This document shows positions 27,101 to 42,100 of a DNA stretch of 64,000 nt, piece after piece. The notes under the pieces were generated by a model that saw nothing but the letters and a program-made list of their open reading frames with translations, was not told the DNA's origin and searched no databases. This stretch comes from Sophora flavescens. Its lineage: Eukaryota; Streptophyta; Magnoliopsida; Fabales; Fabaceae. Where the stretch lies: NCBI GenBank assembly GCA_030762895.1, contig CM061069.1, forward strand, positions 100,953,923 to 101,017,922, in the 5' to 3' direction. Positions within the stretch are counted from its first letter, which is position 1. Each line of letters begins with the position of its first letter. The position numbers and the translations under genes were made by a program.

Positions 27101-30100
27101 ATGAGAAAAAAGAGATAAGTTATACTCCATTATCTTAAAGTTTATCAAAATAATAACAAACCCTGATTTTGATAAATAATTACACTTCATTACATTTTTT
27201 AATGTGGACTAAACATTGACTTGACAATTGACATCATTAAGTTACTAAAAATGAAAATAACATAGCTGTTTATATTTCAGTCTATTGTATATATTACTTC
27301 ACTATGACAAATGACTTTTTTAGTATATACTCTAAATTATTTTGTCTATAAAAGAAATGAATTATTACAATAGTAATAGTTAATAAGAACAAAAATATTG
27401 TTTAGGTAAGCATATTTGACTATAATAATAAAGATAAATCCGTCTCTATCTTTTACATGATGATAAAAGACGAGATTAAAACCCTCATCTCTATAGGTAC
27501 TTAATATATAAACTCATAAAAAAAAAGACTTAAATGTAAAGGAGAGTATCATATGTTTTTGTCATATAATAAACATAAGATATATTAATCATTTTCTAGA
27601 CTTAAATAAATACATATACGAATCATAAAACTATTCATGACATTTATCAAATTATGCTCATTTAATTTGTATGTCATGATTTCAAAAATTTATCTTCATT
27701 TCGTACTCAAATAATCTTATTTAAAATATATTTTTGTCTTCCTTTGCTCCTTATTTATAATAACTATTATCATACAAATATATTTATAGACAAAATAATT
27801 AAAAATATGACACTTGTTTAAAAGTTGTTAAGCTAAATAACTAAAAAAAGGAAAAGAAAACAATATAATAGAAAAATAATATCCATAATAAATAACGCTT
27901 TATATTTATGATTTGTTAGAGTGCATATAAAAAATCATTTGTTAGAGTAAAATAAACAAATATAATAGACTGAAAAAATAAATTCTTATATAACTCATAC
28001 TCCTTTTTATAAAATATTCGAATTATATATTTTATTTCTAAATTAAACTATTAAGTTTATTTTGTAAAAGAAACTAGAATTAATCTTAAAATCATTTTAA
28101 AATATATAAATGTCAAATAATTAATTTAAATATCTTTTTACTAACTCAACTTGTTAACTGTTAAGTCAATGTTTAAGTTTAAAATTTGCTATTATTTTAA
28201 TAAACTAAGACAGTAAAATATAATTTACTCAAGAAGAAAAATAAAATAAAAAAGTTTAGCTCATGAGAATAAAATATGCTCCTTCATATAGAAGCAACAG
28301 GTGCTTGCATATGTACTGCTAAAAGATGCTTATGAGAAAAATGAAATTTACCGAATGAGACGAGATAATGCTGGCGCCGCTACATCACTGCTTTCATATG
28401 CATACATGGGAGTTATTTCCCTGGCCCCATACTCTTCCGCAGTAACCGAGAGTTGTAGATTCTTCCATTTATTCTTTGGAAACCCAAAGAATACAAAAGA
28501 AACAATAAGCAGTTAATAGTAATACAATAAAAGTTCTACATTAAAGAAAGAACCACGTCTTTTGTGGTGTTAGGTGTGGGAATTTTTTATTGGTGAGTGA
28601 AAATATTGAAGCTAGAACAAACCTGATCCTCATGATCACAAGGAGGTTGAAAAATGTAGACGAGACCCTCGTCCTCTAGACACTGCAAAATATTTTTTTT
28701 ATTAGTACATATATCGTAATGGGAAAGAATAAATAAAAGGTTATTTGAATATCTCAAAAGTTGACAATTACGTCACCTTGTTAATGACGCTCAAATTCAT
28801 GATTAGTGACGTGTTAAGTTTGGTTAATGGATACATATGTAATAGATAAGTAATTTATTAATGGATAACTTGGTTAATAATGTACAAAATCTTGATTAAT
28901 TAAGCTCAATTGATGATTAATGAGTTACTCAATCTTGATATATCTATTAACCAAATTCAACATGTTATTAATCTTAATTTTGAATGTCGTTAACTGTGTC
29001 AAATTTTCTAATGTTCAAATAAAACAATTGCAATATTAATAATCAATCGCGTATATATAAATGTCATACATCACAAATACATGGAAGTAAATCAACCCTT
29101 ACATCAACTCTGCTCGTCCCCTAATAAAACTTGTGGAACTATTTCAAGCCATATAAAGTGCTTCTAAAGATGCTCTCCCCACTTAAGCAGGGTTGTCCAC
29201 GTCTTGCTGTCAAGACATAATGAAATGAAAAGGAAGATGAATTCTAGCACTGAAGAATATTTTTGAAAGTTTACAAATCATCCTTTCCATTAATACAATC
29301 AACTTAGCAAGGGAAAAAAATTAATCTGAGTAGCTAAACCAAAGTTTCAAAACAAGATCCGCAATCGTAATTAAGGCTGCAATATTTTGGTTTTGGTAGA
29401 TTGAGGCTCTGCACCTGCGCATTTATATTATGGGAAAAAATATATAATTGTATTGTTGTCAATCAATCATTCTTCAATAAAGCTCCTGCTCCAATCAATC
29501 CATCAACACTTCCTTAATTCACAAAGCCTTCCTTAGTTGTTTACTACACAACCTTCATTGGCCTTTTAATCATAACTTAGGCAAATAGCAAAACCCCGGT
29601 GATTTTCAACAAAAAACTCCCACAAGTGTTACAACCTTTCTCCACGATGGTCTCTAGAACTAGAACCTTTGTCTTACACCACCTAGCAACATATATACTC
29701 AACTCCCTTGATAGTGGCCAAGTCTTCAACCCACAACACCATTGGACCAAATCAGAAGGAAAAAAAAAAAAAGGCAAACAAGGAAAACAAAACAATACAT
29801 AACCCAAGCAAAACATCATAACCAGATTAACTCTCCACTCCACATGCTGACTTGTTCAGTTAGTAATAGCTCACCAACTAAGTTATTACCAAATGATCAT
29901 AGCACAACATTAAACTCATGCTAGAAAACTTTTCCGACCTCGTCCCTAATCACAAGAGCCTCTTGGATGGTACCACTCTGATACAATGTCAAGAACCAAC
30001 TCATCCGAGAGCTTAAGTTATTGGGGAAAACCCAAGAATTCTGTTTTTTATTTCCGTTGCACCAATCACACCTTATGCTGAAATTATACTTTACTTAAGA

Positions 30101-33100
30101 AGAATGGGATGGTGAAGCTCAGCCTGTTGACAACATGGTCCGGCTCTAATACCATGTTTAGGAAGCTAGGAAAATAATGGATTTGTAACATTGAGATATA
30201 GAGAGGTAGACTGATAAATACAAGCCATCTGAAAAATACACAAACCCTAGTCCAAACCTGTATGTATACTAAACAGAAAAGCATACAATTGTTAGCTTCC
30301 CATTAATCACCCTTTAATTAAGCTCCAACCAAATCCCAATTAATCACCCTTCACTTCCTTAATTTGCAAGACTTTTCTTTATAGTTTTCTATGTTTTATA
30401 AATAATTGTCAAGTTTCTAGTTGCAGAGTTTGTAAGCTTGAGTTGGTAGAACAGATTTAGGGTTTGTTTGAGAGAAGGTTTTTGGAGGGTAAGGCTTATG
30501 ACTAACATTTTTCTTATTTTGGAGAGTTTTGGTTATTTTAAATACCCCCCCCCCTACAAGGTGGTGGGAGAGTATCGTCTCTTCTCTTCAAATCCCTTTC
30601 CCCTCCTTTTCTCCTCAAATCATTCCTCTTCCAACTCGCAAACAAACCCTAAGCTTTATCCCACAACCCTTGAGCATCTACAGTGAGTGGTTTCAGGGAA
30701 TTTGGTCAGAAAATAAATAAAATGCAAAGAGATTGTTATCTATCACTAGTGCAATATGTGTTTTTTACGTCAGTTAAAATTGATTTTTTAAGTCAGAATA
30801 CTGACTGACGTAAATACAGCTGACGTTAAAAGTTAAAATTTTAACGTCAGTTGAGAACTGACGTTAAATATAACATTATTAACGTCGGTTCTTTAACACA
30901 ACTGACGTTAATTTTGTCAAAATTAACGTCAGTTCTTTAACAAAACTGACGTTAATTTTGTTAAAACTAACGTCAATTGTTATAAAGAACTGACGTTAAA
31001 GGTCTTAATTTTAACGTCAGTTGTAATAAACAACTGATGTTAATAGTGTACTGTATATTTTATAAAATACTATTAACGTCAGTTGTATGATACAACTGAC
31101 GTTAATAATATTTTTTTTTTCAGTTTTAAAATATCACTCCCCTCAGCTATCCCTGCATTCAGTAAATATCCCAGTAACACAGAATATCACACACATTACA
31201 GAATTGCAAAGGAAAAATGGAACAATGATCCATATGTATGCCTGTTCATAAACAATATATATTTATTAACATAGGTTATAACTCAAAATAAATACAAAAA
31301 TAAAAATAAAAATAAATGTATACTAAGTTTAAACTACCTATATCAATATCCCTTCATGATGATCATCACGAGTGGCATGTACATCGTCCACCTGTGTCTC
31401 CTTGATTATAGTAGGCATGTTTGTTGAAAAAGAAGGAGTCTCGGGAATATCAAGATTTGAATCTTCATTTTCATCACTACCATTATACATGCTTTTTCCT
31501 TGGAGAACCACGGACAACCTTTTGTTAGAAGGATCAGTGATGTAGAACACTTGTTTTGCTTGGGAAGCCATTATGAAAGGCTCATTTATATGACCTAACT
31601 TGTTGAGGTCTACCAATGTGAACCCCAATTCGTCGGTTTGTACACCACCGTTACTATCAACTCACTTACATTTAAATACCGGCACCGTAAGCTTAGTGTA
31701 ATCGAGCACCCAAATATCTTCAATATATCCAAAGTAAGGTCTCGGTGCTTTAACGGGTTTTGTGTCCTTTGCACTAGAGAAGTGCATTGCTTCAGCCACG
31801 ATCATAACCCCACTATTTTGCATGGTACTCTTGTTATATTGTTCCTTTGTATAAAAGGAAAAGTTATTTATGTCGTATCCGCTCCAACATATGACGTTGA
31901 AGCTAGGCCCACGTGCTAGCCATATTACATCATCAGAAGCAGTACTACCATCCTTAAGCATTTCTTCCTTGAACCATGGTAAGAAAGTCTTGTTATGCTT
32001 GTTCAACAACCACCTTTCGTTCATTCGAGGGTTTTCTTGATTGACTTTTCTTTTATGTTCAAATAAGAAAGGCTGAACACATTCGATGTTGTTCAATACA
32101 TACAAATGTGCTTGAAGCACTTCCTCCCGATCCTTCCTATTAATTCTTAAGCCATGTGTACCCTTACCTTGACATCTAATCCCATCATGCCGAGGCTTAG
32201 GAACCCCTATAGGATCCGTGTTATGAAGGTAGTCCGAACAAAACTCAATAGCTTCTTCTGCAACATATCTTTGAACAATAGATGCTTCCGGACGATGAGG
32301 ATTCTTCACGTACCCTTTCAAGATCTTCATGTAGTGCTCAACTGGGTACATCCATCTCAGAAAAACCGGCCCACATAATCTAATCTCCCTCACCAAATGA
32401 ACAATTAAGTGAACCATTATGTCGAAAAAGGAAGGAGGAAAATACATCTCCAATTGGCACAAGATTGTAGCAGCCTCAACTTCCAAGTCATCCAACATAC
32501 GGGGGTCAACGACTTTGCTACATATATAATTGAAGAATGAGCACAACCGAGTAATGTCATGTCGAACAATTTTTGGAGCAATACCACGAATAGCAAACAG
32601 AAGTTGTTGCATCAAGATGTGACAATCATGAGACTTTAAGCCAACCAATTTAAGATCACTAGAGACAAGCCTCTTCATATTTGAAGAGTAACCATGTGGA
32701 ACTTTGATGCCCCTGAAGACACCCTGCAGAAACTTTGTCTCTCTTTTTTTGACAAAGTATGACATCTTTGGCGGCAAATAAGTCCTCTTAACATCCTCAA
32801 CAAGTGGAGCTATCTGCTCTCGTATACCCATAGCAACGAGGTCGAGACGAGCATTCAGTCCATCCTTTGTCTTGGCCTGAATGTTGAGAAGCGTCCCGAT
32901 CTCACGATCACACTCATTTTTCTCCACATGCATCACATCAATGCAAGGTGTCGACATCAAGCTTGCGCTGATATGGAAGATCAAAGAATATCGACCTCTT
33001 CTTCCATATGTTTTTCTCACGACTTTACCTTTCTTTTTGGACTTGCCGAATATAACATCGATGCCCTTTACCCTCTGATAAACCTGCTCTCCAATTAAGG

Positions 33101-36100
33101 CCGCCGGCGCTTCTTCTGTCTCTTGGCATCCATTAAAAGCTTTTTTCATCTTACGATATGGGTGATCACGTCTAAGAAATCTCTGATGCCCAAGGTAAAC
33201 CGTCTTCTTTGCATGATGCAACTGAGTATAGCATGTGCCTTCTTCACATATAGGGCATGCTTTATGCCCCTTGACACTGTACCCGGACAAGTTACCGTAT
33301 GGTGGAAAGTCGTTGATGGTGCAAATAACATGGCACGAAGCTTGAAAGTCTCATGAGAATACCCATCAACTACATCAACACCTTCCACCCACAGCGTTTT
33401 CAAGTCTTCAATCAAGGGACCTAGATAAACATCTAAGTCATTTCCCGGTTGCTTTGGGCCCGAAATCATCATAGACAACATCATGTATTTGCGCTTCATG
33501 CACAACCAAGGGGGCATGTTGTAAATTACCAACAGAACAGGCCATGAACTATGAATACTACTCATGTTACCATAAGGATTCATTCCATCCATAGCAAGTC
33601 CAAGCCTTAGGTTTCTTGGCTCATCGGCGAAATCCGGAAACATAGTATCGATATTCTTCCATTGAATAGAATCAGCAGGATGACGAACCTTTCCATCACG
33701 TTTCCTCTCATCATTATGCCATCTAAGATTCTTCGCATCTTTCGCATTGGCAAACAATCGCTTGAACCTTGGAATTATTGGAAGATACCACAACACCTTC
33801 GCAGGAGGACCCTTTTTTCTCACATCATCAAGATCATCATCATCATCACCACCCTTCACTTTGTATCGTGATAACCCACATTTGGGGCAATCGTGATTGT
33901 CTTCATGAACACCGGTGTACAATATGCAATCATTGGGGCATGCGTGTATCTTCTTATACTCCATACCCATAGGACACAATACCTTCTTGGCCTCATAGTT
34001 ACGGTCAGGCAATGTGTTGTCCTCCGGAAGCAAGTCTTTCAACACTTCAAGCAATTCCATGAAGCTTTTATCGGTCCAACCATTTCTCGCCTTCACATAA
34101 ACCAATTTTAGCACCGCCGACACCCTGAGTACGTATATCCTTCACCGTACATTTCCTCGTATTCAAACACTTGACACAAGGACAACAGAACATTCCATTA
34201 CTATTAGGAACATTCCTTTGAGCAAATTCTATAAATTCTCCCACCGCCTTCAAATACTCAGCACTAGTACGCTTACAAACCATCCAACTACGATCCATAA
34301 CTAGATAGGTCCTGTAGATATACAAAACATATATCCAATATAAGGACAATACGGGAGATTGAAAACTATAGTTTTCGAAGATTGCCAAGCACTGGTCACA
34401 CCGGCAAGGTGATGTCCATCACTACCGTAACGTGCCAATCGAACCCGGACCATCACGGGCAGAATCGATCACGGCCCAGCCGTGATGAGCATCACTACGT
34501 GTGACAGATCAACCAGCAGAGCAACATGCACTCAAAACCAAAAATAGAGACATACATTCCAAACAACTCAAACTCGCGGTTTCAAGTTTCAACTACTGAG
34601 ACTACAGTTTCAACATACACTCAAAACCAAAAATACAAAAATGTGCCCTAAATACTCACCAGAAATAGGTGATCGCGTGGTGGTGGGGAGGGGAGCTCGA
34701 GTGGTGGCCAATGTTCGATGTGGTTACTGAGAGTAGAGGGACAAGGAGAGTTAGTGCGCGATAAGAGGAAAGAGGGATGTCAAGTTATTGCAAAGAATGA
34801 ATGGAAAGACAGAGTTAGGGTTAATAGTGTACCTCACGGTGGTGGCGAAGAAGCCCTCGCGGTGGTTGCGGTGGAGATGAGCTCGCGATTAGGGTTGTCT
34901 TTGGGTGGTGAGAGTGAGAGTGAGGGTTGAGAGTGATCTAGGGTTGAGCGTGATGAAAAGAGAAAGAGACGACGTGCGTGCAGAGCGAAGTGCAGAAGGC
35001 GCGCGGGTGTAAACGTTATAATCAAAAACCAAAAATAAAACAACATTTAACGTCAGTTGTATTAAACAACTGACGTTAAAAGTAATTGTTTAACGTCAGT
35101 TGTATTAAAAAACTGACATTAAATATTAATATTTTTTTTAAAAACACTTTTAAAGTCAGTTGTTGAATACAACTGACGTTAAAAGTGTTGTGTAAAAATC
35201 ATTCTCTATATAAAGCACCATTCTTCTGTATCAGTCTGTAATACTGCCTCTTCTTTTCCTCTATATTTCTATTCCTTCACAAAATGGCTCTGAGACCTTT
35301 GTTATTTCTTCCTATACCTAGACTTAAAGGTCTCTGTCTTAATGGTCAAAAATATTGAGGTTGTGTAAATCACATTACATGGATGGTAAAGTTGAGTAAA
35401 TCACGTAATGTGATTCCCTCACTTTATTTCATCCCAGTCATCCCTTTCACTCTGCTTTGGCTGCAAGTGACTGTGGATTCGAGATGATGCATCAAGGAAT
35501 TCCAGTGAAGGAGGTGATGCAAAGATCCTTTTCACTTTGATTAATCACGATGCATCATGGAATTCAAGTGAGGGAGGAGATGCATCCATTTGAATTTCTG
35601 AGGACAGGACTGAGAAGTAAATGATGTTGAAGCAGAAACTTTTTTATATTTTAGGGCTATGTTGCAGAAATTTTTTATCTTTTAATCATGTAATTAATTG
35701 TAACTTATGAACGCTTGAATGAGATACATATATAACTTGTTTTATGTTAAGTGTTTATTTATCTTAATTTGCACAAGAATTTGTTTACTAATTCAAGCTA
35801 ATTAGTTAAGATTAAAAATAAACTTGTTTAAACAAAAAAGTTTAGAAATAAACTACATTATAGATGTGGATTGACCTGTGTTAAGAGTGACAACAGGGCA
35901 TTTCAGATAGGGATATAGGATTATTTACGTCAGGTATTTATTTAACTGAAGTAAAAATCACACTTTTAACGTCAATTGTATAAACAACAGACGTTAAAAA
36001 TAAATATTTTTTATTTTAAAAACACTTTTAACTTCAGTTTTATTCAACAACTGACGTTAAAAGTGTACAAGTTTCTGCAAAAACATTCATTCCTTTGACT

Positions 36101-39100
36101 ACTCTGCTACTTACCCATTGACCTGTGTTGAGAGTGACAACAGGGCATTTCAGATAGGGATATAGGATTATTTACGTCAGCTATTTATTTAACTGAAGTA
36201 AAAATCATACTTTTAATGTATGTTGTATAAACAACTGACGTTAAAAATAAATATTTTTTATTTTAAAAACACTTTTAACGTCAGTTTTATTCAACAACTG
36301 ACGTTAAAAGTGTATAAGTTTCTGCAAAAGCGTTCATTCCTTTGACTACTCTGGTACTTACCCATTACTGCTGTGCTACTTACCCATGCACATTGTAACC
36401 TATAATCCTCTTTATGAGCATTAAGTTTATACCTAGACTTAAAGGTCTATTTCTTCATATTCCTTCGGGCGTTTTCTTTTCTGCACGTTTATAATATATA
36501 TTTGCCAACTCCCAATGCGCCTTTGAACCTAATTCTCTTAATGATCAAATTAATTTTTTAGCAAATTACGTCGCCTATTAACTTCATCCCCTGCTCCTAT
36601 AAATAGCTTCCTTCCTTCCTTTAATTTTTCTGCTTCACAATATGGCTCTGCCATGGAGATTAACTTCATCACTCTTTCTTCCTATACCTAGACTTAAAGG
36701 TCTCTGTCTTAATGGTCAAACAACTTCTGAGGTTGTGTAAATCACATTACATGGGTGATAAGGGTGTGCAAATCACATTATGTGAATTGCACACATTATC
36801 ATCCTTCCGGAGAATCGACTACAGTTCCAAAACCTCAGCTTTGGAACCAAGTGACTGTTCCAAGAATATTGCTGAAACAGATCGAGTGCACCCTTCACTC
36901 TGCTTTGGCTCCAAAGTGACTGTGGATTCACATGGAACATCAAGGACTTCAAGTAAGGGAGGAGATGCATCCATTGGAATTTCTGATGACAGGACTGAGA
37001 AGAAAATGATGTTGAAGCAGAAACTTTTTTATATTTTAGTGCTATCTTGCGGAAATTTTTTATCTTTTAATCATGTAATTGTAACTTATGAATCGCTTCA
37101 ATGAGATACGATTTGATTATACATATAACTTGTTTTATGTTAAGTGTTTATTTATTTTAATTTGCACAAGAATTTGTTTACTAATTCAAGCTAATTAATT
37201 AAGATTAAAAATAAACTTTTTTTAAAAAAAAGATTAGAAATAAACTGCACTATATATGGAGTGATCTGCGTTAAGAGTGACAACAGGGAGATGACAACGA
37301 AAGAAAGATAGGAATGAGTTGATTATTTACGTCAGTTATTTATTTAACTGAAGTAAAAATCACACTTTTAACGTCAGTTGTATAAACAACTGACGTTAAA
37401 AGTGTTAATAATCACTTTTAACGTCAGTTCATTAAACAACTGACGCAAATAGTGATTTAATATTTACAAAATTGCCACCGCCTCATTTTTAACGTCAAAC
37501 ATATGGTCAACTGACATAAAACGTTCCCGTATATTACATTATTTCCACTAGTGTATGCGGGGAGACTGTCATGCTTTCAAATCTGTTTTTGGATTATTAT
37601 TTTTTTGGTAAAGAAACAAGAAGTAACAGGTTAATGAAGCCCCAGTCAAATCATAAAAAACAAGCCTTTCAAGGTCCCTAGGCGGCACCTGCACTAGGTG
37701 ATCTCCAAGCTCCTGAGAGAGGCTCCAATTAGCCAGCCAGTCAACACATTTTGAGTGTGAGAGAAAATCAAATTCCACTCCCTGTGTTGCCAAGCTTTGA
37801 TCCTTTTGGGCACAGTATTCCTCGGATAGTCACTTTTGGTAGACATGTTAATCACGGAGGTCGAATCCGACTCCACCACCAATTTTGGAATTCCCAACTC
37901 CCATCACCTAGGTTGCCCCTAAACGCCGCCCACATCGGCATTGCCAGCCAATGGGCGGAAAACGCCATTTGACAAAAACACTTCTACTACTCGCGTCTCC
38001 CTCATGGCGCTCGAGCCTCGAGGACAATATCATCTGATAAGACATTATCATAAACGGCATCCCCAAAAAGATCTTTGTTCCTCCATTTTTGCCAAGTAAA
38101 ATAACAGTCCACCATAAAGATGGAGGGAGGCCCAGTTCTTCACATGAATCATTGTTTAGCTCCTTGTTTTAGTGGGTGTTCTGGGTTGGGTTAATGGACG
38201 CCACTCTACTTTTTTTGTTGGGGGTATAGATAGATAGTATACGGAAGATGAAAGTGTGGGAGGGAGGCTAAGGATTTTGAAATCGGATTCCCTCGTGCGG
38301 GAATACAATCCAACGCCCCTCCTTCAAGAATCGAACGGCTGGTGTGATGTGTGGAGAAGGAGATCTAGATGTTATGATGTGTGAGAGAGGGATCCAGTGG
38401 TGAAAAAAAGGACAGGACCCTCCTGGTGCAGGATAAATCCGAGTCCAAGGATTTTAAGTAATAGAGGGATAGTCATATTTGATGATAGAGAAAAGAATGC
38501 ATAATTTTAAAATTAATATATTCATTATAATTTGGATTTTAAAATACATAAGCAATGATAAATCTTTTTTGAGTGACAGGTAATGATAATTTATTCATTG
38601 TATTTAAAATGTTTTAAATCTCCTCCCATCCCTTCAAATCATTTCAATATTAAAAGGAAGCCAAGATTCACTAAGAAGGGATTTTACTCCCTTCCATCCT
38701 CCTCTCATCTTCTAAAAAACAAAAAAAATTAAACATGAAAGATTTAAAAAAATCTATCTCCTTCCATTTCCTCCCCTCAATTTTTCCTCTGACCAAACAA
38801 GTATGTTTGTGTGAGAGAAAGACTATAAAGAAAAAAAAAGGATTTTAAAAATAAAAAGGGAAAAGAAGAAGTCTCCTTCAAGAACAGAGGGGGGAGCAAC
38901 AAAAACAAAACAAGAAGAAGCAACAAAAACAAAACAAGAAGAATGAATTGTGATGGATTTCCAAAGTAATGGAAGTCCAAATAACACAAGTTGAAAAGGG
39001 ACTTGCCTTCGGTGCACAAAATTGTGGCAGAGAGTACCGTTTTGATCACAGTCTAGTGCAATGTTGGATATGGGTTTGCTCGGTGCCAAACACACTGAGC

Positions 39101-42100
39101 AGGTTTTATTTTTGGGAATGAGACTACGACAGGGGCAAGCGTAGAAATATTTGCCATCAACGCATTCTGCATAATTATGCAGAAAACATATTTGAACATT
39201 TTTCAAAGTGGACTCCTGATGGCTTTCAAATATTTCCTGATGTCTATCTTCTTTCATGATAGTACATGACTAAACATGAAAGGATACATTAATGAATGAA
39301 TACATGGCTTCATTCAAATCCTTGAAGAGTTGTTTGGATCCGGATTGCTAGCAAATTCACGCACATGCTGCAGTTGCTTTTATCATCATTAGATTTGTTT
39401 TTCTCACACTCCTAACCGCTAATCCTTGGTTTGTTTTGTCCCAAAAAAAAAATAATACAAGTAGAGAGAGATAGAGATGGGGTACTACAGAGAATCTACA
39501 TCCAGGTTATTTTCCCTCACCAAGAAGTATGAGAACCACTCCAGCACTACGCTTAAGTATGCATCATACTCCATCTAGAAGGGAACCACATCACATCACC
39601 CTTTCACGGTTCTATTGATTGGATTTATTATCTCAAGCTTTACTATTTTTTTGATTTATTACGGAGGAGTTTTCATAATTTTATGTTTAACTTAGTTAAT
39701 GAAAGTCTTCTATTTCTATTAAAGAAGTAAAGTATACTAATCTAATTGTAGATAAAAGTGACTCAAGTAACTGCAAGGTAAAAGTTTGGCCATTGGTCAT
39801 GCATATTTTGCATGTAAGAAGTTAGGAGTTAGCAATTAAAGCATATCTCACCTTCATCAGTTGATGAATTTAGGTTTCTATCTGCAAGCAAATAGTTATA
39901 ACAAGGAGTTCACCAAAAAAAATTGAGACATTTATTTTCATTTCAATTGGATTACACAAGCATATATATGCATACCTGGGGTGAAAAACAAGATGTAAAG
40001 TGAGCCAGATCTTGCTTCCTTATCTAGCTTTTTAACATCAGGGAGCTTAAACCTTGCTTGGATATGAGGCCCATAGGAATCTCGAATGATTGTAAACCGA
40101 CCAAGTTGATAAAGAGTAGTATACTTTTTTTGTTTTTGGCAAGTTCAAACAAAAAGTATTGTGCAGCAGAAAAATTTGTCAGATAAAAGTTAATAAACAC
40201 TGAGAAACTAGTTTGCATGAGGAATATAAATTATTCAAGTTAAGTGGCATTATTCTTACCTCTGTATCCCTATGATTTGGAAGCTGTCTTGCCAGATAGA
40301 AATACATAGGAAGCAGTGACTGAGTTTCTTCAAGACTATTCCATGTCAGCAAAACTGTCATTTGTAACCTATATTTAAATGATTTATCGTGTTAGCATCT
40401 CAAAACAAATGTTTATAGTAAAGAACAATTAGCAACAACAAAAAAATGAATTCACTAAAATTGCAACAAATTCAATTGTATCTGAAAAGGTGAGCATATC
40501 ATCATCACATGAATAAAGGTAAAAAGAAAATGTATCATAAGGTTTACACGATAGAAATCTAAGTTATCTACTTATCTTTAAGCATCATCTCATACTAAAC
40601 AAGATTACAAGTTACTATGTTGAAGAAGGATGAGATATGTCAGCAAGAACTATTTTGCATTCATTAGACAATAGGTGTGCCCAAAAAATTTGAGACATTG
40701 GTATTGAACTAATATCTTAATTGTATAGATTGTATACTAAGTTACTAACATGATTTTATATTGAAGTTGACTTGTAGTTGAATGGTGATCATGGGCTTAC
40801 ACAACATGTATGTTCATTGAATCTACTTTAGTGGTTAAGTTCCCTACCGAGGACAAAACAACAATGTTCACATAACAAGACCAATTGTGCCTTATAACTG
40901 AACTAGAGCCGGATTCTTGTGCTCCACAGTTTAAATTTAAGCCAGCATAGTTTTGTTTCTGATTTGATGAGTTTGCATATGAATTCTATTTTGTTAAATG
41001 TAGTTTTGCAGAGCTAAGACATCTAGGGTAATTGAATAGAGTACTACATCAATATCAGCTGAATCTTCCTACTTGAATCTTCACATGCATTACCACACAC
41101 AGTAAATGTAACACTAGTTCTCAATGCCATAGACTCAAAGAAACTGGATTCAAATGACCACCTCATTGAACAAAACTAATCCCAAGTTGTCTTTGAACCA
41201 TAAAAGTCGAAATGTAGAAGTACAGCAACTTAAATATATCCATCAAACTGAGTCCATACCCCTTTTTAGATCAAAGTTGCTATGATTATAGAAATTACCC
41301 ATATGGGGTTTTTTTTCTCCATAACAAATACATATGTCAATTTAAATATAAAAACAAAGTTCATTTCTATAGTCACCTCCACAAAGTTCATTTCTATTTA
41401 AAATGAACATAGCATATATAATTGACATAATTTGTAAAAGAAAAGGGAGTAAATAGGAGAACGAAAACTGTATATGATATATTTTACCTCTTCCGCTTAG
41501 CCTGTATCCTGTAGTCTAAACTTTTGTGACGGATAAATGGCTACACAACAGGCACATATTCTATTAGATAACAACATTGAAAAATATTAAATCTTCCACG
41601 GACCAAAAATCAGGAAATTGGGGCAGATAAGAATTAAGAATTAACTAGGGAAGAGAAGTAAATAAAAAGTATAATATAAAAGATCCTCCTAAAACAACAG
41701 GGAGAAAAAGAGGAACGTAGAAGAACATAATGCCACTATGTCTCATGCAACACATCCCAGGACAAACACAAAGAAAAAAAAATGCTAAGAACGCATTCTT
41801 TATCACACAACTCTTCAACACAACCTTTATTATTGGGTGGATTTCATGTGAGACCCACCGAAACACATGGTCTCACATGAAATCCACCTAATAATAGAAG
41901 GTGTGTTAAGAGGAATGTGATGAAGAATATGATGTTAGCATTGCTAAAACACGAAACATAATTTACAACTGCAGATATTTTTAGCCAATCAGATGGATTG
42001 CTCTATTTATTTCACGTTGCCAAAGAGAGTTGTAGAACTCTAAAGGCTTGCAATAATTAGAGAAACTCTCTTCCGCTTCAAACTCCTCTTCAGTAGATAA

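Noticed and set aside
28301..28516. 71-codon plus-strand frame
   Set aside because: It is antisense to the VEF exon at 28352-28473; the minus strand carries the family match and splice sites.
29160..29230. Possible VEF exon encoding GQPCLS near 29190
   Set aside because: Resembles the QPCFIKL block, but no donor and phase combination joins it to the CLEDEG exon without a stop.
28690..30440. Complete LTR element in the intron
   Set aside because: Only mutated primer-site-like strings; no paired LTRs or domains could be found.
34834..35046. Ser/Pro-rich frame upstream of the CACTA 2 transposase
   Set aside because: Low-complexity leader of the element. A similar non-conserved stretch is in element 1 near 3990-4170. 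A first transposase-gene exon is possible but unsupported.
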